DNA of 64,000 nt from a virus, in the IMG/VR virus record IMGVR_UViG_3300020200_000014, positions 21,059 to 85,058 of that record, one strand, 5' to 3'. Below are positions 48,571-58,382 of the stretch, piece after piece. The notes beneath the pieces are model-generated. The model was not told the DNA's origin, did not search any database, and worked only from the letters and a program-made list of their open reading frames with translations. Within the stretch, counting starts at the first letter, position 1. Every line of letters begins with the position of its first letter. A program made the position numbers and the translations under genes.

Positions 48571-49010
48571 CCATTTGGTGGTTGTTGAGGCATTTCAGGT
48601 GGCTGCTCTTGTCCTTGTGGCATTTGAGGCATCTTCTTTTCTTCAGCAGGTTCTTCCTTTTTCTTTCTGCCTAGGTTATTGACAGGAACACCTATTTTCT
48701 CTGATACACTTTCTAATTCATTTCTAACACTATTTAGAATTTCTCTTAAATCACCTTTTTCATCAATAGCTCGCATCAAAGCTACACCGCATTTCTGTAG
48801 CTTTTTAAGGTACTTGTATTCAGTCCTTGGCCAGCTATTATGTAAAACCTTACGTATTTCAATTACTATGGTTTCTACACTCTTAACAAGTTGACGTGTG
48901 CCTACTTGTTTCCCAGCTGCGATAAGTTCATGTACGGATGTAAGAATATCTCCTACTCTATGGCCTAAGTATTCTCTTGATTCTGTAATTAAATATTGCT
49001 TAAAATTCAT
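48567..49010 (-). CDS. Tagged helical protein with Pro/Gln tail
   Basis: A 147-residue protein starting MNFKQYLITESREYLGH: tag followed by ITE then S, another possible cleavage site. The centre is a helical bundle (ELIAAGKQVGTRQLVKSVE, KKLQKCGVALMRAI) and the last 30 residues are low-complexity Pro/Gln/Glu. It sits just downstream of pyrG on the same strand. A packaged protein is inferred from the tag. Confidence 0.6.
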   Translation of the reverse strand: MNFKQYLITESREYLGHRVGDILTSVHELIAAGKQVGTRQLVKSVETIVIEIRKVLHNSWPRTEYKYLKKLQKCGVALMRAIDEKGDLREILNSVRNELESVSEKIGVPVNNLGRKKKEEPAEEKKMPQMPQGQEQPPEMPQQPPNG

Positions 49011-49014
49011 GTTA

Positions 49015-50646
49015 TTATTTAGTGTTTTGTTGTTGGAAAGCTATTGCAGCCTTGATTAATCCTGAAAATAAAGGTGATGGTGTAGTTAATCTAGACTTAA
49101 ATTCAGGGTGAAATTGGCAAGCAGTAAAATAAGGGTGATCTTTAATCTCCATAATTTCAACCAACTTAGTTTCTGGATTAATCCCGGTCACTTTAAATTC
49201 ATTTTTATCTAATAAATCTATATATTCTTGATTAATTTCATATCTATGGCGATGTCTTTCACTTATAATCTTTTTACCATATAATTCATAAGCATGACTA
49301 TCCTTGGTTAATTCACAGTCATAAGCACCAAGACGCATGGTAGAAACTTTATTCTTTGTTAAATTTTGTTGACCTTCTACATAATGCACCACTAAGTTTT
49401 TTGAATTTGGATCGAATTCCTGACTATTAGCATCTTCTAGTCCACAAACGTTCCTAGCAAATTCAATAACTGCACATTGTAGACCTAAACAAATACCAAG
49501 AAATGGCATTTTCTTTTCTCTAACATAATGAATAGCCTTGATCTTAGATAATACGCCTCTTTTATCAAATCCACCTGGAACTATTACTCCAGATACATCC
49601 TCAAAATGCTTCCATACTCCACGCAAATCTTTAGCTGTCTCTAATTCTTCCGTTATAATCCATTTGATATTAACTTTAAAATTATTATTAATAGAGGCGT
49701 GATGTAATGCTTCTTTCAAACTCAAATATGCTTCGTCACAATTTGTATATTTGCCAACAATTCCTATGGTTACAGAAGGTAAATCTGAATCGAATTTGTC
49801 TACTAATTCACGATATTTGTGAATACGGCACATATTTCTCTTAAACCCAAACTTGTCTATTATTAAATCATCTACATTTCTATTGTAAAATTCGAGCGGC
49901 ACTTTATGGATATTGCTAACATCAGGGGCATCAAAAACAGCATCTCTTGGAATATTTGTTAAATTGGCTACTTTATCTAATATTTTAGTCGAGAATTCTA
50001 TACCAGCAGCGTTAATTAACCTGCAAATCAAGAAATCGGGCTGTAGGCCAAATGATTGTAAATTCTTAACACCCTGTTGCAAAGGTTTGGTCTTAAATTC
50101 TTTTATAATTGAAATCCAGAATATAGGTGCAACAAGACCAATTAACACATCATTCCAATATTTTTGCTTAAATTGTCTAGCTGCTTCCAGAAAAGCTTGG
50201 TTTTCAATATCTCCAATCGTACCGCCAATTTCAACCAAAACCACATCACTTTCTTTCCCTAAATCTACTAATTTTTGCTGTATCTTATTGGTTACATGAG
50301 GAATAACTTGAATTGTTTGACCTAAATATTTACCTTCATCCTCTTCTTTGTAAATTTCTTTATACAAACTACCATTTGTCAATATATTCTTTGATGAAAG
50401 ATCGACACCAACAATTCGGCTATAATGCCCAAGATCAAGGTCAGTTTCAGATTTGTCATCAAGAAGATAAACTTCCCCATGCTCATTTGGGGACAAAACT
50501 CCTGCATTATCGTTATGATACCCGTCCATTTTAATAGGAGTTACTTTATATCCACGAAGAGACAAAAGCAATCCAATAGAAGCAGCGGAGATTCCTTTGC
50601 CGATTCCAGAAATAGTAGAACCAGCAATAAAAATATATTTGCACAT
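49015..50646 (-). CDS. pyrG: CTP synthase
   Basis: A 543-residue full-length enzyme. The synthase domain starts KYIFIAGSTISGIGKGI, with HGEVYLLDDKSETDLDLGHY, VEIGGTIGDIE and FKTKPLQQGVKNLQSFG. The glutaminase domain has the nucleophile in GICLGLQCAVIEFAR and His/Glu in CQFHPEFKS. The usual DPYLN loop reads MDGYHND, a notable variation at the metal/ATP site. It converts UTP to CTP using glutamine, adding to the nucleotide pool for an AT-rich genome. It is eight bases downstream of the ribonucleotide reductase gene and probably co-transcribed with it. Confidence 0.92.
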   Translation of the reverse strand: MCKYIFIAGSTISGIGKGISAASIGLLLSLRGYKVTPIKMDGYHNDNAGVLSPNEHGEVYLLDDKSETDLDLGHYSRIVGVDLSSKNILTNGSLYKEIYKEEDEGKYLGQTIQVIPHVTNKIQQKLVDLGKESDVVLVEIGGTIGDIENQAFLEAARQFKQKYWNDVLIGLVAPIFWISIIKEFKTKPLQQGVKNLQSFGLQPDFLICRLINAAGIEFSTKILDKVANLTNIPRDAVFDAPDVSNIHKVPLEFYNRNVDDLIIDKFGFKRNMCRIHKYRELVDKFDSDLPSVTIGIVGKYTNCDEAYLSLKEALHHASINNNFKVNIKWIITEELETAKDLRGVWKHFEDVSGVIVPGGFDKRGVLSKIKAIHYVREKKMPFLGICLGLQCAVIEFARNVCGLEDANSQEFDPNSKNLVVHYVEGQQNLTKNKVSTMRLGAYDCELTKDSHAYELYGKKIISERHRHRYEINQEYIDLLDKNEFKVTGINPETKLVEIMEIKDHPYFTACQFHPEFKSRLTTPSPLFSGLIKAAIAFQQQNTK

Positions 50647-50654
50647 TTCAAACC

Positions 50655-53294
50655 TTATTTATTGAAACTAACAGGACAAGCACCAGTTGCACAATCTACA
50701 TGAGCATAATCAACATCTTCTTGCATAGCTTTCTTAATTTGATTTAATACATCTTCATATTGTGCTTTAGTTACAGGTTCTTCTGGCAAATATTCATAAC
50801 TTGCTTCTTCTTCTTGAGGCATAATTGAACAACATTTAATTTGCTTTTGGTATTTTCTAAATGTCTTCGCAAATTCCATGAAACTAATCTTTTTAGGTTC
50901 ATATTTAAGCGTAAAACTAATTTGTCCCCCACTATCTCTTTTTAGAGGTTCACCATCTTCAGTAACCCCCCTAAGCCAATATTTTTCGCCTAACATGAGC
51001 CATTTATAGTGTTCTTCTGGTCTGCACTCTCCTGCTGTAACTAATTTATCGCCAATATCCAGATTGCAAATTTCTGGTATTGTGGGGAATCCTATGATAA
51101 CAGCATTTTGATATTTTATCAACTCTCTGCAAGGATAACCATTCTTTTTGTAAGCTTCCACCAAAGGATCACTTTTGCTAAACTGCACCCATCGCAAGTA
51201 CCATTTCATTGCTGCAAGATGCCATCCCTCTGTAAGACCAAATAGCTTAGATACAGAACCACTTGGTTTTATGGTAACGTCAGTGTGTGGAGGTAATAAA
51301 CCATATTTAGCACTGTATTTTTCAGCTTCATCTTGTACTGCACGTTTGATTCTAGACAAAAACATCCAAAATTCAGCAGACTTTTCTTCATCTATTAAAT
51401 CTCTAAACCCTAATTTGAAGAATTTCCAGGCAAATTCATGAACGCCAGTTAGTCCTATGCCAATTCTATTTGTTCTTTGAACTTCCTGAGAGTAAATGCT
51501 ATCCATAGTATTTACTCTAATTAAAGCCCTGGTCATGGCCCTAGCTGCTACTTCAACTTCATCAAGAGTATCCGCATGATAAGGAACTAAATCACCAATG
51601 ACACAAAAAGCACCCCAAAGAGCAATGGGAATTTCACTACAATTATGTGATTTAAATCCGTTGCCACAATAACAATTTACTTTTGCAACATTGCAATCAT
51701 AAACTTTTTGTTTACCAATATATTTTATGCTTTTAAATTTATCGACGCTTTTATTGATTAATAATTTGTCTCCTTGTTTGATTGATTGCAATTCTATCCA
51801 ATATCGTTTTTTATTTCTTATTACTAAAAATCTATGGTTTGCTGTAGCTGTTATTGAATATCCTCTATCTATTTTTAATTCAAATACATCTTTTTCACCT
51901 ATCTCTAGAAATCCGTGAGATTTATAGGGCTTTCCATCAACGATAGCATTAAATGGCACGTCAATTAAATCTTGAACCATTTTGGGACCGCCATCAGTCA
52001 AAACCCAGGTATCACCCGTAACACACGGATTGACAATCATCCAGTATTTTTTCTTAAGTGCCTTCTTCAGCAACCTGTTCAAATAAAGGTGCGTATCGTC
52101 ATTAATTTGATATTTTCTACTTCCTACTATCTCCTTTTTAAAATTATCTGTACCTTCATAATTAACATTTAATTTGTCAACATTAATAAACCCTGGTTCG
52201 CCTGTTCCATCGCCATACGCAGCCGTTGTTGCTAATTTAAATACTTTTCTAGCATGTTTGGCCAAACTAGAATCATATTTTGGATTATTTCTCTTAAGTT
52301 CTATTAATTCCCAAAATTCTTTATCAACTAAGATCGAATTATTTGAACTCCACAAAAAACTATTTGGTTTTATGACAAAGTTTTTTCTTGTTTCAATAAT
52401 TTCTTCTACATTTTGTCCATAATATTCAATTGGTCTTTTGATTGTTATAAATTGGAATATTGTTGGGTCTTTCCAATATTTTGTAGACATGCGTGCGCTG
52501 CGCCTAGCACCACCAAAAAGCACACATTCTGCAAAGTAATGATCGACATACATTGATTGCATAAAACGTGGTAAACCGGCCCCTTTAAGAGTCAATGCTT
52601 TTTGAAATGAATTCATAAGGGGAACAGGGCCACTAGCAGGGCGATTTTGCATGCCTTTAATTAATGCCCCTTTGGGTCGCACTTTCGAGAAATCTAAAAT
52701 AAGTAATTTATCTTTATGAATTTTTTCAAAGGCTGCATTTTCCCAAACTTCTAGAGCTTTTGCCCAACCTTCTCTCGTATCTTCGACTTCATACCACAGA
52801 ATATCTTTGCCTTTTCCATATTTGTGTCTTGCATCCCTTACACTTTCATGTGCAGAATAATCATAATCAGGATGCTTATCATCAATTACACACCTTAAAT
52901 TTGGTGCATTATCCCAATTAACCAACATCATATCGTCGTCATAGCTTCTGCCTACTCCTGAACCGGACATCAAGAGATAGAACATTGCAAAACTACTACA
53001 ACTAGTTGCGCAATTCGTAAAAACTTCTTGTGTACGTTCTGGTTGTGTCTCATCGCCATGTTGTAAATGCCGTCCAGACATGATGATGACGGCTTTTTCC
53101 AGATGCTTCTTTAATATCTTATATTCTTCTTTTTGTTCTTCTTTAGAATTGCATAGTAAAGAATTGCCTAATGCGACTCGATTTGAGACATCGCCCCATG
53201 TTTCCCATTCACCGTTCTCTTTTTTTCTTAGTATTGTTCTTTCTGCTACTGCCCTTCCCATTCCAGGATAAAAATCTCTAACAAAATGACTCAT
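50655..53294 (-). CDS. nrdJ: Class II (B12-dependent) ribonucleotide reductase with mini-intein
   Basis: An 879-residue precursor, 751 after splicing. Reductase signatures: FTNCATSCSSF (about 92), SGSGVGRSYDDD, FGGARRSARMS, and NP-C-SEIPI, the catalytic thiyl-radical Cys loop, interrupted by the intein after NP. TIKPSGSVSKLFG is the substrate-loop and DCATGACPVSF the C-terminal redox Cys pair. The enzyme reduces nucleotides with adenosylcobalamin and so works with or without oxygen, unlike T4 NrdAB. Activity requires intein removal. Followed at eight bases by pyrG. Confidence 0.92.
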   Translation of the reverse strand: MSHFVRDFYPGMGRAVAERTILRKKENGEWETWGDVSNRVALGNSLLCNSKEEQKEEYKILKKHLEKAVIIMSGRHLQHGDETQPERTQEVFTNCATSCSSFAMFYLLMSGSGVGRSYDDDMMLVNWDNAPNLRCVIDDKHPDYDYSAHESVRDARHKYGKGKDILWYEVEDTREGWAKALEVWENAAFEKIHKDKLLILDFSKVRPKGALIKGMQNRPASGPVPLMNSFQKALTLKGAGLPRFMQSMYVDHYFAECVLFGGARRSARMSTKYWKDPTIFQFITIKRPIEYYGQNVEEIIETRKNFVIKPNSFLWSSNNSILVDKEFWELIELKRNNPKYDSSLAKHARKVFKLATTAAYGDGTGEPGFINVDKLNVNYEGTDNFKKEIVGSRKYQINDDTHLYLNRLLKKALKKKYWMIVNPCVTGDTWVLTDGGPKMVQDLIDVPFNAIVDGKPYKSHGFLEIGEKDVFELKIDRGYSITATANHRFLVIRNKKRYWIELQSIKQGDKLLINKSVDKFKSIKYIGKQKVYDCNVAKVNCYCGNGFKSHNCSEIPIALWGAFCVIGDLVPYHADTLDEVEVAARAMTRALIRVNTMDSIYSQEVQRTNRIGIGLTGVHEFAWKFFKLGFRDLIDEEKSAEFWMFLSRIKRAVQDEAEKYSAKYGLLPPHTDVTIKPSGSVSKLFGLTEGWHLAAMKWYLRWVQFSKSDPLVEAYKKNGYPCRELIKYQNAVIIGFPTIPEICNLDIGDKLVTAGECRPEEHYKWLMLGEKYWLRGVTEDGEPLKRDSGGQISFTLKYEPKKISFMEFAKTFRKYQKQIKCCSIMPQEEEASYEYLPEEPVTKAQYEDVLNQIKKAMQEDVDYAHVDCATGACPVSFNK
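51642..52025 (-). other. Mini-intein in NrdJ (128 residues)
   Basis: Residues 424-551 of the precursor. Block A is CVTGDTWVLT with the nucleophile Cys1; block B is SITATANHRFLVI with the TxxH; block F/G is KVYDCNVAKVNCYCGNGF then SHN, with the His-Asn pair and Cys as the +1 residue. No endonuclease domain is present and the length is near the minimum for splicing. The +1 Cys is the reductase thiyl-radical Cys, so insertion is at the most conserved point. Confidence 0.88.
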
Positions 53295-53364
53295 CAGTGC
53301 CTCATCTATTCTAATTGTGAGAAATATTTAGGCCACTTATTTCAAAAAAATAATGAAATTTGGA

Positions 53365-54678
53365 TTAACTAAAAATATTTCTAGCTAATCGCACAGAAGA
53401 AGTTTGTTGGATTTCTCTCAACCTTATTCTTTTCGGCACAGTGACCGTGCCACTATTGAGTTGAGAAACTATGTCTCTCTCCCCTGTACTTTTTATCATA
53501 ATACCTAATGCTCCATTCACATCAGCATTAAGAGTTTTTCCTACACTTGATTTAAATAATCCCCAAGGACTACGTTTGCCAAGATATTTTTCATGGTAGC
53601 ACATCTTTTCTCCAACAAGATGATCACACTTGGAAGTATATGCTTCGTTTTGAGTTTTAAATTCAATACCATTTAACTGACACTTTGCTTGTAATTTCCA
53701 AGCAAATTTTCCAAATGATAACATTGTAAAATTTTGATTATTACGTTTGCCATTATTTGCACATTTTTGTGCTTTCCAACCTTCTCCAACAATGACATTG
53801 CCAATTTTATTGATTATGCAAATTTGCACAATTAAATTAACATATTGATTTAAATATTCATTAATTTGCCTATTTCTCTTATCACCAAAACCAAAAATTT
53901 TACTGCCATATTTAATAGATTGTTTATCATAGATAGATTGAATTTTGCTTTTTTGTTTGTTGTAATACTGATTAATGGCTTTCATTTCTTTGCCATCTAG
54001 AATAAATGATTTTCCAATATTAGATAGACAAGTTGCAAAATTATCTACTCCAATGTCTATTGATAAAACATTCTTTTTATTTAAGTCATGGTTTTTCTCC
54101 TTTACTTCATAAACAAATTCAATTTCAAACCATTTAGCATTATTTTTAGGTAAAATTCTTACTTCTTTGACTTTACCTGTTACTGTTGGTGGTACAGGAT
54201 AATGAAATTCTTTGAAATTAAACTTACTTTGTAATTCCTTTGGTACTCGTAGCGTGAACCAACCTTTGCCACACCTGTTTTCTAATATAAGATAAATAAA
54301 AACAAAATAGCTATCTTTGGGCAAGTAGCCAGGTATATTAACAGGACGATTATAATTACCACCTTGCTTCTTCTTGAGCAAGCCGAAGAATGAGCGAAAA
54401 CTACGTTCCACTATCTTCATGGTTTGTTGAGCAGCCATTGTTGGCAAATTCTTATATTCTTTCGATCCCTTCATTACATGATAAGCACTGTTATAAGTTA
54501 AGAATTGTCCACATTGAAAAAAGTATTGTCTAGTTTCATAAAGTGTAGCATTGTACAGGTTTTTACTTCTTCTGCAAATTTCTTTGAAGAATTTGAGTTG
54601 TCCTTTACCAATCTTGAGTTTATTTTTTTGAACTTTAAACATCATTTGCCTACTACTAATCTTTTTTGGGTAAGCCAA
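53365..54678 (-). CDS. tnpB: TnpB-type RNA-guided nuclease, near full length
   Basis: A 437-residue protein, AT-rich like the phage, so long resident. RuvC motifs: VLSIDIGVDNFATCLSN (Asp), GNVIVGEGWK (Glu) and NADVNGALGI (Asp). The zinc-finger region (TSKCDHL, KMCYHEK) is diverged from CxxC...CxxC, with one usual Cys pair incomplete. No tnpA or clear IS ends flank it, and it lies in an intergenic site between nrdJ and the gp46-like gene. It may act as a stand-alone TnpB using an RNA from its 3' region, like a homing gene. Confidence 0.8.
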   Translation of the reverse strand: MAYPKKISSRQMMFKVQKNKLKIGKGQLKFFKEICRRSKNLYNATLYETRQYFFQCGQFLTYNSAYHVMKGSKEYKNLPTMAAQQTMKIVERSFRSFFGLLKKKQGGNYNRPVNIPGYLPKDSYFVFIYLILENRCGKGWFTLRVPKELQSKFNFKEFHYPVPPTVTGKVKEVRILPKNNAKWFEIEFVYEVKEKNHDLNKKNVLSIDIGVDNFATCLSNIGKSFILDGKEMKAINQYYNKQKSKIQSIYDKQSIKYGSKIFGFGDKRNRQINEYLNQYVNLIVQICIINKIGNVIVGEGWKAQKCANNGKRNNQNFTMLSFGKFAWKLQAKCQLNGIEFKTQNEAYTSKCDHLVGEKMCYHEKYLGKRSPWGLFKSSVGKTLNADVNGALGIMIKSTGERDIVSQLNSGTVTVPKRIRLREIQQTSSVRLARNIFS

Positions 54679-54714
54679 AAATATATTTTAATGGATTGCG
54701 TATGACTATGCAAT

Positions 54715-56694
54715 TCAAGTTTTTGTGGTTATTTCATTTTTCATTTCTAAATTAATAGTGTCATTGCCTTGAAGCAAATTAAGTAAATCTTTGTTGTGAT
54801 CGATAACAAAAACCTGTTTGTCTTTAGCTAACTCACAAATCATTTGATAAATACCTTCTACACCATCTTCATCCATATTCATACTTACTTCGTCTAAAAA
54901 TATAACTGAGGGATATGTGCCCCAATTTAGCATCATGATATTGGCAAAAGCTTGGCAAATACTTAAATTTAACCGACGCCTTTGGCCACCAGACATGCCT
55001 TCATATACATAAGGACGGTCATTAAATGGGAAACGATCAATGGTAGCTTTAAACTGATTGTCAAATTCAATTTTTATTTTTCCATCAATCAAAATCTGCA
55101 TCCAATAAGCTAATTTCTCGTTTAATGTAGGAATGATTCCATCAATGATATATTTTCTAATACCTCCATCACCAAAAGCTTTAATCCAAAAATCAAAATA
55201 AGGCAATTTTGCTTCAATTTCTTCTAATTTCTTCTTTTTATTATCGGAATCTTCTGTTCTATTTTTAAGTTCTTCCTCAGCTTGCGTTTTGATTTCTGTA
55301 AATGGACTTGCTCCTTCGCTTTCTGTTTGCTTAATCAACGCCTGATTCTTTAAATCTTTCATTTGTTCTTGAAGCAAATATGTATCTTTATTAGCTTCTG
55401 GTTTTCTTATGCTAGTCAATCTTGAAAGCATTGTGTGGCAATCAGTTATTTCTTTATTGAACCGTGTAATTTTACCATTGCAATCAGCCATTCCTTTTTC
55501 CATTAATTTCTTACTTTTATCATAAACAGAAAATTCATCATTTGATATTTTTAAATTTTCTCTTATTTTAATTAATTCTTCTTTAGCAGAAGTAATCTTT
55601 TGCGTAGCCACACCAATAATGTTTGAAATTTTAGATTGACTGATTGGAGCTTCGCAATAAGGACAATTTTTTTCAATATTCTTTATTTTCGCTTCATTTT
55701 CTTTTAATGTATCGCAACAAATTGTTTCATTTTGAGCCAATTTGTTAATTTTCAAAGTAAGTTTAGAACACTCGGAACTTGAACTATTATATTTTTCCGT
55801 AGCCAATGGTAGCAATTCATTGGATTTTTTCTTAGAAGCTTCGAGTTCATTTAATTTCAATTTTATTTGTTCTATTTGTTCCTGGGCATCTTCATATTTA
55901 GCCAATTCACTTCCATCATCGGTCTTGTCTAATTCTTCTCTCTTTGCTTTTATCTGTTGCAGAAGATTATTTAATTCTTTAATCTTCTGTTCTTTCCACA
56001 TTTTCTCCTTACTTTCCAAAAGCTTAAGTCTTTCTTTACAGTTGTTAATTTCATTTAAAGAATATTGATAATCATTAGCCAATAATGCAATTTCTTCTTT
56101 TACATCTTTAATTCTTTTTTTAGCTATATCATGACAAACTCTATATTTGTCTAAAGAAAGCAAACTTTCAACAATATCTCTTCTTTTATCTGCTTGGCAT
56201 TCTAAAAAATGAGAAGTGTCTGAAAAAATAAATATATTGACAAAAGTATCATAATTAATACCCAATAAGCCATTAATTAGTTTCTGTGTAGTTGGGACAC
56301 CGCCTTTAGATTCCAAAGTGTCCTCATTCCAAATATGTTCTGGGCTTGACCATAAATGCAATGTATGTTTAACTTTTTCCTTCTTAACTTCCATTGTTCT
56401 GACGAGCCTATAATCATCCCAAATGATTTCTATGCTCATTACTTTATTTTCTTGATAATTTATAACATCTACTTGGTTAGGCTTTCTTAAAGTTTCTCCA
56501 TAAAAACCATAAATGATAATGTCAGCAATAGAACTTTTACCAACACCATTACTGGATTTTTCACTAGCAGTATCTAAGTTTTTGCCCTTTATAACAACAA
56601 TATTGTTATATTCATCAAAATTTAACTCTATACCTTCTGGGCCAAAACATCTAAAATTAGTTGCCTTTAAATATCTTATTTTTAATTTTTTCAA
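54715..56694 (-). CDS. Recombination endonuclease subunit gp46-like (SbcC/Rad50 ATPase)
   Basis: About 659 residues. The start is uncertain: I favour the TTG at 56694 with AGAGG upstream; ATGs at 56718 and 56739 give longer overlaps. Walker A is SSNGVGKSSIADIIIYG; the Q-loop and two long coiled-coil arms (about 170-310 and 370-500) flank a zinc hook CPYCEAP; the signature YEGMSGGQRRRLNLSIC and Walker B PSVIFLDEVSMNMD follow. With gp47 it resects DNA ends for recombination-dependent replication. Confidence 0.88.
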   Translation of the reverse strand: MKKLKIRYLKATNFRCFGPEGIELNFDEYNNIVVIKGKNLDTASEKSSNGVGKSSIADIIIYGFYGETLRKPNQVDVINYQENKVMSIEIIWDDYRLVRTMEVKKEKVKHTLHLWSSPEHIWNEDTLESKGGVPTTQKLINGLLGINYDTFVNIFIFSDTSHFLECQADKRRDIVESLLSLDKYRVCHDIAKKRIKDVKEEIALLANDYQYSLNEINNCKERLKLLESKEKMWKEQKIKELNNLLQQIKAKREELDKTDDGSELAKYEDAQEQIEQIKLKLNELEASKKKSNELLPLATEKYNSSSSECSKLTLKINKLAQNETICCDTLKENEAKIKNIEKNCPYCEAPISQSKISNIIGVATQKITSAKEELIKIRENLKISNDEFSVYDKSKKLMEKGMADCNGKITRFNKEITDCHTMLSRLTSIRKPEANKDTYLLQEQMKDLKNQALIKQTESEGASPFTEIKTQAEEELKNRTEDSDNKKKKLEEIEAKLPYFDFWIKAFGDGGIRKYIIDGIIPTLNEKLAYWMQILIDGKIKIEFDNQFKATIDRFPFNDRPYVYEGMSGGQRRRLNLSICQAFANIMMLNWGTYPSVIFLDEVSMNMDEDGVEGIYQMICELAKDKQVFVIDHNKDLLNLLQGNDTINLEMKNEITTKT

Positions 56695-57325
56695 AACTTT
56701 TACCTCTAAAATAAGCATCCCATATCTTATATTCTTCATTAAACCTATCGTAAAAATACAACTTGCATCCTGCTGGTGATTTCCTCATTATTTCAGGGAT
56801 TGATAACACTTTAATTTTTTGTTTATTATGATAAAATCCATTTTCCCATTGCAAAGAATAATCTAGTTTGTAATTCCATATGTTGCTTATCTCTTTTTTA
56901 TTATGACAAGAAGCCCAAATTGCAGAAATCGAATTAATTCCGCAATCAGACAAACAATTTACAGTCCCTTTTAAGAAATCAAAATAACACAAATCGAAAG
57001 CATAAAAATCATTTATAAAATCATTCCCAGAACAAATTTTACCTTTTGCTATTTCAAAAACGTCATCAATATTATCTTGAAAAAAAGCTCTATGACTCCA
57101 AATTGCCACAATACCATTTTTGCCTTCTAAAAAATCATATAAATTTTCAACAATATTTATATTTATTTTTTTTAAATGATTAACAATTTGCAGCGATAAT
57201 CCTTCATTTATTATCGCCACATCACCAGCAAATTTAATTTTGCTTAAAGAAGCAACCCAACATATTCCGTAATCATTCCATGTTTTTGAATTAAAACTTC
57301 CAATTACAATTTTGCTTCTTTGCAT
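56657..57325 (-). CDS. Glycosyltransferase-like protein inserted between gp47 and gp46
   Basis: A 222-residue protein overlapping gp47 (22 bases) and gp46 (38 bases). SKIVIGSFNSKTWNDYGICWVASLSKI, AIINEGLS, and IVAIWSHRAFFQD resemble a GT-A or nucleotide-diphospho-sugar fold, but no DxD metal site is clear. gp47 and gp46 are usually adjacent or near, so a sugar-related gene there is unexpected. It may modify DNA or be a recent arrival. Confidence 0.5.
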   Translation of the reverse strand: MQRSKIVIGSFNSKTWNDYGICWVASLSKIKFAGDVAIINEGLSLQIVNHLKKININIVENLYDFLEGKNGIVAIWSHRAFFQDNIDDVFEIAKGKICSGNDFINDFYAFDLCYFDFLKGTVNCLSDCGINSISAIWASCHNKKEISNIWNYKLDYSLQWENGFYHNKQKIKVLSIPEIMRKSPAGCKLYFYDRFNEEYKIWDAYFRGKSFEKIKNKIFKGN

Positions 57326-58347
57326 ATATCTTTACCAATTTCTGATAAAACCTTTTTTTCTAAAGTAGTCTCAATTTGTTCAAGATAATTTTCAATCATT
57401 TCATCCTTGTTTGTTAAAATAGCTTTTGCATCTTTAACAATGTGATCAGAATCCTTTTTGGCAATTGGTACTATCTGCAAAGTCCCAGGCCCATGAGAAT
57501 GTAATTGATTTTTTAAATTAACAAGATCAACAGTACCTACATTAGAAGTTTGTATTTTTACGAAATTATTTTTTATTTCGTGATTATCGATATCATCATC
57601 TTTTATAACTAAATGTTTAGGACTTATAGTATTTTCAATATACTGCTTTTCCTTACTCTTAAAATCGAAAATAATTAAATGTTTTTTTTGAAAAGCTTCA
57701 CCAAAATCTAACTGTAATGGCGATCCAATATATTCAATGTTATCAGAGATTTGTTGCGGAGAATGATAATGACCCAAAAAAACATGCTTCCAATGAGAAA
57801 ATGAATCCTTAGAAACTTTTATCATCTCCCCATCATGCTCAACCACAACATCAGAAATTTGAGTCGCATTCAATTTAGCCCCATCAATAGCAATATGAGC
57901 AACCAAGATTTCTGATTCATTTTTTTTTAACTCTTCCATATGTTCAAGCGGATTATGAGTAAAAGGTAAGAAGTCCACCTTGTACCCATTGATGATATGT
58001 ACACTAGGTTTATCTACTACTATTACATTTTTAATAGCAGAAAGTGGCTTTAGACTGCTAATGTTCCATTTGTCGAAATACCAAAGATCATGATTGCCTA
58101 AAAGCAAATAGACATTGAACTTATTAGAATGAGCTTCAATAAGTTCAAAAGTCAAATGATATGCTAATACATCTATTTTTTCTCGATCATGAAATAAATC
58201 ACCACCGAAAATAATATCTCGAACCTTATGTTCTTCAGCTGTCTGATATACCCATTCAAGAACTTTCAGGCAATCATGTAATCTATTAACTGATTTTTTA
58301 TGTTGAGCGACATGTAAATCGCTAAAAATTAAAGTTTTAAATCCCAT
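57304..58347 (-). CDS. Recombination endonuclease subunit gp47-like (SbcD/Mre11)
   Basis: A 347-residue calcineurin-type nuclease. The metal motifs are complete and in order: FSDLHVAQH, FGGDLFHDR, LLGNHDLWY, LVAHIAIDGAK and FLGHYHSPQQ. The C-terminal 100 residues carry the ATPase-binding helices. It acts in complex with gp46 to resect double-strand ends. Position at the head of the minus-strand group 54715-58347. Confidence 0.9.
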   Translation of the reverse strand: MGFKTLIFSDLHVAQHKKSVNRLHDCLKVLEWVYQTAEEHKVRDIIFGGDLFHDREKIDVLAYHLTFELIEAHSNKFNVYLLLGNHDLWYFDKWNISSLKPLSAIKNVIVVDKPSVHIINGYKVDFLPFTHNPLEHMEELKKNESEILVAHIAIDGAKLNATQISDVVVEHDGEMIKVSKDSFSHWKHVFLGHYHSPQQISDNIEYIGSPLQLDFGEAFQKKHLIIFDFKSKEKQYIENTISPKHLVIKDDDIDNHEIKNNFVKIQTSNVGTVDLVNLKNQLHSHGPGTLQIVPIAKKDSDHIVKDAKAILTNKDEMIENYLEQIETTLEKKVLSEIGKDICKEAKL

Positions 58348-58382
58348 TAGACTTAAAACTTTAACAATAATTTAAACTAAAG

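Noticed and set aside
53295-53364. IS605 right end after the 53365 TnpB gene
   Set aside because: I could not find a GC-rich hairpin like the one at 46806; only AT-rich sequence is present.
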